DNA of 64,000 nt from Blastomyces gilchristii SLH14081 (Eukaryota; Ascomycota; Eurotiomycetes; Onygenales; Ajellomycetaceae), in contig NW_003101682.1 in the NCBI RefSeq assembly GCF_000003855.2, forward strand, positions 4,871,747-4,935,746. Direction: 5' to 3'. The notes beneath the pieces are model-generated. The model worked only from the letters and a program-made list of their open reading frames with translations. It ran no database searches and was not told the DNA's origin. This document shows, piece after piece, positions 56,479 through 64,000 of the stretch (within the stretch, counting starts at the first letter, position 1; each line of letters starts with the position of its first letter). The position numbers were made by a program, and so were the translations under genes.

Positions 56479-58621
56479 ATGAGTTTAAAAATACACTCAG
56501 TTGATGTGAAAAAAGATCCTTTCTCAAATGCTATTCCTGAGATTGAAATTCTGAAGAGAAGAAAGAAAGAAGAAATAGAGAAGCAACAAGTTCTTGAAAT
56601 ATAGAAACTTGAAAAAGCAAGCAAGATTCTTGAAAAGCAGTGTCTAGACTGGCCGCTGAGACTATGAATTTCACATTTAATCTCATTTAATCTGATGCTA
56701 TACATTTCTTGACATGAATCCCGCTGCGACTAATCATTAAAAAAACATGCAAAGTGACTATATATTAGATCTCAAAATGAAACCATGACTTGAACAAAAT
56801 GAGAAAGTGATCTCATTTGATTTCATTTAGTCTCATTCTTAGCATAAAGTTACTATTTTTAGACATTTTAAGGTTTTTTTTAGACTATTTTTAATTTTTT
56901 AAAAAGTAACGCTTTTTGATAATGCTTAAATGAGATTTAAAGTCATTTAAAGCAATAAAAATAATTTAAATTGAGAAGTGGAAATCATGGTCTCATTTGA
57001 AAAATGTGACAAGAGTAGACAGTAAGTCTCACTGAGACAGTATGAGACTACTATCTAATGTTAAAACCGTGTAATCAGATCAGTTGAATTGGTAATGAAA
57101 CTATCAAAAATTCTGGTCCTGGTCTCAGACACGGTCACACGATCAGTCTAGCAGTGTCTGAGTGAGATGAATGAAGAAGTTCTGTTAATTCTTCACACTC
57201 AGGCTAGACAACTACAGGAGATGATTAAGTTCAAACTTGGAATTACAAACACAGTTCAAAAAACATTGTAAATTTCTAGTACAATCACTGACTTCTCATC
57301 TTACTCTTCTTTCTCTTTTTCTACTTCTTCTTCTTCTTTGAATCAGAAGAAAATATATGCTCAAGCAGCTGAATCTGCTGTCTCTAAACTTGCAATCTCA
57401 AAACCTGCTCAAAATCCTGAGAAAACTGAGAAGAATAATACTCATACTTCTATTCATAGAAAAGTGAAGAAAAAAATGCAAAAGAAGAAAAACTATTAAA
57501 TCTCTGAAAATAGAAGACTTATTCTCAAAGTCTTAAATCAGAATATCTTACAAAAGAACAAGCTAAACTCAAATCTCATTTTCAGAATTAGAAATGAAAT
57601 TAATCAGTAGTTCTTTTCTCAGTTAATGACTGATATTGAAGTTCAAAAATCAGTTATAGCTTCAATTGAGTCATTCTTCTTTGAAAACTTCATCATTCTG
57701 ACTACAATGCCTGCATTCAGTACAGCAGTCCTTATTCAGAAGGAGAATCTCTGAAAATCAGTAGTAGAATCTTTATTAAACACAATAATTCTATCTGAGA
57801 GAGATAAAAAGTAAGATAAATTCATTCTTTATAATATTTCAGTTGAAATTTGTGACTGTAAAGAAGGAATACTACTTCTCAAAAATGAATTAGAAGAATA
57901 CAACTCTATTCAACTGAGAAAAGAGTCTGTGTGACTAAATTCAATTGAGTTCAGACAAAGCAGAAGAAATGTCTCTGTTCTAATATATATAAAGACACTT
58001 GAACAGTCAAAGATCTCTGAAGTAAGAGTAGCAGATTGGAAAATGAGAGTTCATGAATATAAAGACTCAAGAATGAATCTCAAAGCTCAAACACAGTGTT
58101 TAAACTGTCAAAGATATGAACACTTTGTAATCTTCTGTTTTAGAGACTTAAAATGTGCATTCTGTATCAGAGATTATAAAACTAGTGAGCATAAATGTGA
58201 AACATGCTTAAAAAGAGGTGAAATAGGTTAACACACTATGCTTAAATGCTCTAATTGTAAAGAAAAACATACATCTAGCTCAAAAGAATGTATGTTTACT
58301 CCAAGAACTCAAAAGAACTGAAGAAAAGATGAAGCTCAAAACAAATCTAGAACTGAAGAGAATAGTCAAGCCAGTAAACTCACAACTGTAAACTTAAAAA
58401 GAAGAAACTCTTAACTATCTAAATCTTCAAACTTCAATTCTTCAGCTAAATGTAAACAGAATTTAAATTCTCAAACTCTTATTAAGATTAGAGAATTGAA
58501 AAATAACTCTGATGATAAACTAGATATAATGTAAGCAATTGAGATTTCTACTTTTCAGAATAGTTATAATCTACTATCTGATAATAGTGATTAGATTCTA
58601 CTCTACTCTCTTCTAGTATAA
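56479..58621 (+). pseudogene. LINE-3 ORF1 (gag-like) remnant, split by MITE-4
   Basis: Start at ATG 56479 (MSLKIHSVDVKKDPF) and stop TAA at 58619-58621. The frame before the insert (56479) and after it agree once the 514 bp of MITE-4 and its duplication are removed. The knuckle region at 58090-58300 is the best preserved of the three copies: CLNCQRYEHFVIFCFRD, KCAFCIRDYKTSEHKCETC and KCSNCKEKHTSSSKEC, three successive Cys/His modules. This is the arrangement of Tad1-type ORF1 proteins, which bind element RNA. A few stops remain. Confidence 0.83.
56645..57150 (+). mobile_element. MITE-4: 506-bp hAT-like MITE in LINE-3 ORF1
   Basis: It begins TAGACTGGCCG and ends CGATCAGTCTA. It is flanked by GCAGTGTC at 56637-56644 and 57151-57158, a perfect 8-bp duplication. 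The empty site is visible in LINE-2 near 40546. Confidence 0.93.
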
Positions 58622-58639
58622 ATATACAACAAAAACAAC

Positions 58640-61600
58640 AAAAAAAGTTTAAAAACTCTGCAAAAATCACATTTATTTAAAATAATATAAATAGAAACTC
58701 AAATTGTATTTATTCTTATCTTTAAATTGCATTTGAATAAAAAGTTAATTTTATACTGCTTCAGAAGCTGAATTTTAATACTGAGTAAAAATATGTTATT
58801 TCTCATTCAAGCTACTACTGCTTTCTATCTTAAAAGTCTGAGATAAAGTCAAGAGTAGTGATCTATGAAAGAAAGAGATCAAGACATCAATTTAATCTAA
58901 GATTTGATATCATGTCTGATTCTGATATTCTAGTGAGTGATATTATAGATAAAGAGAATGAGTTAGATACTATACAGCTTATAAATATCTATAATAAAAA
59001 GTCATTGAAGAAAAATAATAACATCTGAACAATTAATAGAGAATTTCTGAATATAACTTTATCAAGAAACTCTATAATTGCAGGAGATTTCAATGCATAT
59101 TATCTCTGATAAAATTCAGAATATAAAAGAGCAGTAAGAGTCAATAATCTGATTGAATGAATCTTTGAGCATTCAATAGATTTAGTTAACAAGTCTGATT
59201 AACAAATATTCTTTAGAAAAGACATGAAACAGAAATCTATTATAAATCTAATCTTCATATCACAAAATCTAATAGAAAAAAGACTTGTAAACTGATTTAT
59301 TAATTCAAATGAGACATCAGAATCAGATCATGAGATTATTCAATTTAATATTAAACTGAGTGAGAAATAAATGAGTGAAAATCCTCTTCTCTCTAATCAG
59401 TTTAACTTTGAAAAAGCTGACTGAAAGGCAGTTGAAGAAAGTATAAAACTGTTAAAATCTGAAAGATAGAGTAAGCTATATTGAAATCCTGATCAAGATA
59501 TCTCAAATGAAATACTTAAGAATAGAGTAAAGCTCATTACATCTATTATTCTAGTAAGTGTTAAAAATAATATTTCAAAGAGAAAGTCTTCTGAGTATTC
59601 AAAATCTTGATAAAATGAGAATATCATATCTAAAAGAAAACAATTGACTACTGCTAGAAGAGATTGAAAGAATGATATAATTTCTAATAAAGAGTTCAAA
59701 GCTGTCAGAAATAAATATTTTTCAGACATTAAAAGAGCTAAAACAGACTACTAGAATAAATTTCTTGAAGAAGCATAAGAAAAGAAAGTTTTTAAAGCTT
59801 TTAACTATACTAAAATAAGAAGTGTAGCAAAACTTCCAGTCTTAGAATATGAGTTTCAGAATAAATCATATACAGTAAACTCTTTTAAGGAAAAATCTTA
59901 AGCTTTTATAAGAATTCTCTTTCAAAACTCATCAGATTCAGATTCAGAGGAAGAGAATATATCACTTCTCAACTACATTGATAAAAATGACTGAGAATAG
60001 CCTGATCTTACACAAGATGAATTAGAGTCAGCTATCTTCTCAAGTTCTGTTAAAACTGCTGCAGAGCCTGATTCAATTAATCACTTGATTATTCAAAATA
60101 CATATTTCTACTTAAAGAATGAGTATTTTAAGCTCTTTTTCAATCTCTTGAAAAATGAAATTACATTCTGAATGCTGAAGAGAAGTCACTGAAGTGATTC
60201 TTATAAAATCTAATAGAAAAACTTCAATTTCTAAGTTATATAGAGTAATATCTCTATTAAACTGTCTAGAAAAGGTTTTAGAAAAGATAATAGCTACTTA
60301 ACTATCTTTTATAAGCTCTATTAATAACTCTCTTTTATTCAGTGAATAAATAAGAGATAGAAAACAATGTTCTGTAATTAACACTGTTCTCTCAGTTGCT
60401 CATAATATTTAAATAGTAAAGCATGAAGATCTGGTCTCAACTGTAGTTTTTATTGATATAAAAGAAGCATTTGATCATGTTTCAAAGTCAAAGTTAATTC
60501 AGACTTTGAAGATGTTAAAACTGTCACTTTCTCTAATAAAATAAGTTAACTGTTTTATATCTAAAAGAATCATATAACTTTTCTTTGATGAAATGAAATA
60601 AGATAAGACTGAGATAAAAATAGAAGTACTGTAAGAATCTTCAATCTCACTCATTTTATTTATAATATACACTGCATATCTATTCAAAGATAGAAATATG
60701 AAAATAGTGCAATCTCTAAGTTATATAGATGATATTGATCTAGTCTACAGGTCAAAAACTATTAAAGAGAATTTAAAAGTGATTGAAAAAGCTGTAAAGA
60801 AAATCTTTATCAGAGCAGGTATCAATTAAATTTAATTTAATATGAATAAAACTGAGTTAATTCATTTCTTTTCTAGATTCAATGAGAAAGAACTATCTCT
60901 AACTCTTTTAAATAGAGAGATTAAACCCAGTTTAAATGTCAAATGATTAGAAGTATAGTTAAACTTTAAGTTGAATTTTAAATATCATATTCAACAAAGA
61001 ACTGTCAAGATAGAAAGACTATTGAACAACATTATCAGACTATCAAATACAGAGAGAGATCTGTTCTTCCAGGCTATAAGACAGTTATATATAACCTGTA
61101 TTATCTCAGTAGCTGATTATGAAGTTCAAGTTTGATAAAATAATCAAGAAAATTTCACTGAACTCTTTCAAAGTCTGTAAAACAGAGTTTTGAGAAGAAT
61201 TCTGAGAGCATTCAAATCATCTTCTATTAAAGCAATGAAAATTGAAGCTTCAATTCCTTCTTCTACTATTAGATTTGAAAAGACCTGTATGAACTATACT
61301 CTGAGAGTTATAAAGATGAGCTTAAATTATATAATCAGAGAAAGAGTCTCTTCTTCATTTTCATTAATTCACTCTGGAAATGAACTGGATTAAAATAGAT
61401 TTCTTGATTAAAATGAAAATAATTCTTCAAAGAAAATGTCTTCTCAACTGTACAGACTATGCTCACTGATTAAAAATTAATTTTCTTCTTTAAATATTGA
61501 AAAAGTTGATCATGAGAAGTTATCTCTCTAGAGAGAAAAGCTTGAATCTGTTACAGACTTACAAATAAGTGAACTATCTAAAGAGAAAGAATATGAACAG

Positions 61601-62575
61601 TATTTAAAGAGAATTTCTACAATCAATATAAAAGACTCTATTCTGATTTATTCAGATGATTTAAAAAATGAGAATTTGAATAGATTAGACACAGACATTA
61701 CTTATACTGAAGATAATATTAATTTTATCTCAGATTTCTGAAATTTAGACTGTGAATTTAAAGTCTTTGACACTGAGCTATTTATAATAGTGAAAGCTTT
61801 CAAACTCATTGAAATAAAATCTTATAAAAGAGGAAATAGTTTGAAAGAGATATGAATATTCTCTGATAATCAAGCTGCTTTAAAAAGACTTAGAAATAGT
61901 CAGATTTATAATAATTAAATGAATCTTGAACTGATCTTAAACTCTGTTTTAAAAATTCAAAAGAGAAGAACATTAAAGCTAATAATTCATCTGCACTGAG
62001 TTTCTACTCATATGAATATTCATGATAATGAATTGGCTGATTCAGCTGTAAAAAAGAATGCAGAATTAAACAGATTTATTTAAAAAATTGTGTTCTGATC
62101 ATTTATAAAGAGAAAAATAAAAGAATCTTATTTAGACAACTGAAATGAAAGCTGGTAGAAACAAAAGAAGAGTGTACATTATTCAAGATTTAAAACAAAA
62201 CCCAAGTGAAAATCTTGTTTAATTAAATGTAAAAAGAAAATATTCTCATCTATAATAGAGCTGAAATTAGAATATGACTATTTCAAATCTTATATGCAAA
62301 GATTTGATGATAGATTTGATTCAATAGAATGCTTATTCTGCAATGCAAATGAGAATTCTGAGCATATTATAATACACTGTGTATTATACAATAGTCTCAG
62401 AGTCAGATTGAAAGAGAAGTATAATCTAAATCAATTAAATATGAGATTCTTATTCTCAACTGAGACAGGAATTAAATACTTAATAGACTTTCTATCAGAA
62501 ACTCAAGCAGCTATAAGAAAATGACTAAATTCAGAAATATCTGAATATGAAGAGAAGGAAATTGATCAGATATAG
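58640..62575 (+). pseudogene. LINE-3 ORF2 remnant (endonuclease, RT, RNase H)
   Basis: It starts about 20 nt after ORF1; no start codon can be fixed. The endonuclease (about 58690-59370) shows NRNSNCIYSYLQIAFE, IIAGDFNAYY (catalytic DFN) and ESDHEIIQFN (SDH). RT (about 60000-61130) shows FIDIKEAFDHV and YIDD (60722-60733). RNase H (about 61630-62060) shows SDNQAALKRL and NIHDNELADSAVKK. A terminal Cys/His motif reads CLFCNANENSEHIIIHC (62333-62385). The stop is TAG at 62573-62575. The protein would make target-primed reverse transcripts. Stops are spread along the frame. Confidence 0.85.
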
Positions 62576-62950
62576 TCTGTTAAAACAGCTATATACTATC
62601 TTTTGATAATTTGTTTCATTACAGTCTCTCTTTATTTTACTTTACTTTTTTCTTTCTATTCTTTTCTATCTATCTATTTAATGTGTTTATCTTTAAGACT
62701 GTGTTCTCTTTCCTTTTGTCATGATATTGTCAAATGGTTTCAAAGTATTAGAAGATGTTAAAATACTGCAATTTGTAAACAGTTTTTGTATTCTGAGCTG
62801 GAATTTTCTGATTTTGCATATCTGAAATTGGTGAATATATAATAGTTAACTTTATAGATATAGGAAAAACCCCGAGAACTTTTAGTTCTCAGGTAGATGT
62901 CATAGTCTCTGACTGTATACATCTATAATTGAAGAATAATAATAATAATA
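62576..62950 (+). other. LINE-3 3' UTR and (AAT)n tail
   Basis: Noncoding. It contains a stem GAGAACTTTTAGTTCTC near 62874-62890, conserved in LINE-1 and LINE-2, close to the tail. It ends TATAATTGAAGAATAAT followed by AAT repeats. The SINEs end in a nearly identical sequence, so this is probably the site the LINE enzyme recognises. Confidence 0.65.
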
Positions 62951-64000
62951 ACTGATCTGAACTGTTAAGCTATTTTCATTTCATAATACACTATCATCTC
63001 AGCAGTTAGAACTTGATAATAAATACTCTCTTATAACAAGAGTAAGATATATCTTTTAATATAACAGACATCTGTTGAATGAATCAAGAGCATCAGGTCT
63101 TGAATCTGAAAATACTACTTAATCATAATAAAACAACTTATAACACTATATACACCTCTTCAATTAGAATACTCTCTCTCTGAGCTGTCACTGATATACT
63201 CTCTCTTCAAACTGCTATTAATATCTCCACTTCTCTCAAATCTACACTGAATGAACTATGATGTATAACAGCTTAAACTGATGAACTTCTTTAAGCACTT
63301 ATCAAAGCAGTATATTAAGAAGCATTCTGATTCCTCTCAGAACTATGTATAAGAACTGACATCTTAGAATACTTAATTGATGATAATAATACTCTGTGAT
63401 TCTGTGAATAATACTGAGTCTCTCAGTTCAAACCCTTACACACTTAGATAATGCAAGAGATATATAATTTATATATAATCAGCTATCTGAGTTATAAACA
63501 ACTATATTAAATAATCTCTTGAGAGTTCTACTGACCTGAGATATTAAACAGTATCAGATACTTTATCTGAAACTATAACTATTATTTCTTTGTTATTTTA
63601 TGAAGAGATTGTAGAAAAGATCTACTAAAACTGCTTGATATCTCTGATAGAATCTAGTAAGATGTAGTAATTAACTTCACTATCAATCTCTCTAAGAGAA
63701 AGAGTTGTAAGAATGTTCTGATCATCATTAACTGATTAAGTAAAGATATGATATTAAAATCTTATAATAAGATAATTACTAAACTGATTACTGAAGCTTT
63801 CTTATAAAGCTTATTCTCTCAGATGTATGATTTACTGAGATCTATAGTATCTGATTAAGACTGTTAATTTATAAGCACTCTCTGAACAAGAATCTATCAA
63901 GTTTTTAAGATTATATATTACTTATTAACTGCTTATTTCTCTGAGACTGATAATGTATTAAAATAAATAATTCAAACTGTGAAGAATTATCTTTGTAAGT
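62951..64000 (+). pseudogene. GypC end of RNase H, and integrase remnant (continues past edge)
   Basis: The sequence continues the RNase H piece left at 27796: LNS*YTDLN is followed here by LNC*AIFISYYTIISAVRT, the F-x-I-x-Y-x-P-G region that closes Gypsy RNase H. 63650-63990 is integrase core: NVLIIIN*LSKDMILKSYN, RSIVSD, FISTL*TRIYQV, and YLLTAYFSETDNVLK, which resembles the S-T-A-Y-H-P-E-T-D-G box. Between about 63120 and 63600 only weak similarity is seen. The chromodomain, if any, and the 3' LTR lie beyond the window. Confidence 0.78.

Larger units (their letters stand above)
54814..62950 (+). mobile_element. LINE-3: Tad1-like LINE, full length, plus strand
   Basis: In order: a 13-nt nonconserved stretch (54814-54826), GC-rich tip (54827-55090), tandem units (55160-55500), leader, ORF1 (split by MITE-4), ORF2, a 3' UTR and an (AAT)n tail ending at 62950. 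The flanks do not match each other. The left duplication GATAAGATATCTGT pairs with 20121-20134, and the right one ACTGATCTGAACT (62951-62963) pairs with 27796-27808. Both pairings are in reverse complement. LINE-3 is therefore the reciprocal recombinant of LINE-1. Confidence 0.9.

Noticed and set aside
1..64000. CRISPR arrays, bacterial operons, riboswitches
   Set aside because: No regularly spaced short repeats and no prokaryotic gene organisation. The retroelement content is eukaryotic.

Overview
The window is a dense nest of degraded transposable elements from what looks like a filamentous ascomycete (Pezizomycotina). The evidence is very AT-rich DNA in which almost every sequence difference between repeat copies is C-to-T or G-to-A, as repeat-induced point mutation (RIP) leaves, together with chromodomain Ty3/Gypsy elements, a Tad1-like LINE with an RNase H domain, and Ty1/Copia sequence. 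I see no host gene. Every coding region is a RIP relic with many TGA/TAG/TAA codons where Trp or Gln is expected. Species cannot be told from the window.

Layout. 1-13099 is a minus-strand Copia element (Cop1; RT, integrase, protease, gag), split by a full chromovirus GypA-1 (1916-10748). 13100-13404 is a very AT-rich spacer. From 13405 a third Gypsy family (GypC) begins, with a 407-bp mini-LTR element (13751-14157) inside it. GypC is interrupted at 16994 by chromovirus GypB-1, which was itself hit by a second, oppositely oriented copy, GypB-2. LINE-1 (minus strand, 20135-27795) follows, then a reversed GypC piece (27796-28370) and the reversed right half of GypB-1 (28371-31968 and 47854-49710). 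That half holds two tRNA-derived SINEs and a second GypA copy (GypA-2, 31969-47848), and GypA-2 contains LINE-2 (34211-42258). The 5' half of GypB-2 (49711-54813) leads into LINE-3 (plus strand, 54814-62950), after which GypC resumes in plus orientation to the right edge. Four 506-bp hAT-like MITEs sit in GypA-1 (two), LINE-2 and LINE-3.

How the pieces fit. Target-site duplications (TSDs) can be read for nearly all insertions: 5 bp for LTR elements, 8 bp for the MITEs, 11-14 bp for LINEs and SINEs. The TSDs of LINE-1 and LINE-3 do not match on their own two sides. They match across the pair, in inverse orientation. The pieces of GypB-1, GypB-2 and GypC also only join up if the DNA between the two LINEs is flipped. 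I infer an inversion of at least 27 kb by recombination between two inverted LINEs (or an assembly join through them). The deepest nesting is GypC > GypB-1 > GypA-2 > LINE-2 > MITE-3.

The LINE probably supplied the retrotransposition machinery for the SINEs, which share its 3' end and (AAT)n tail. The MITEs need a hAT transposase that is not in this window.
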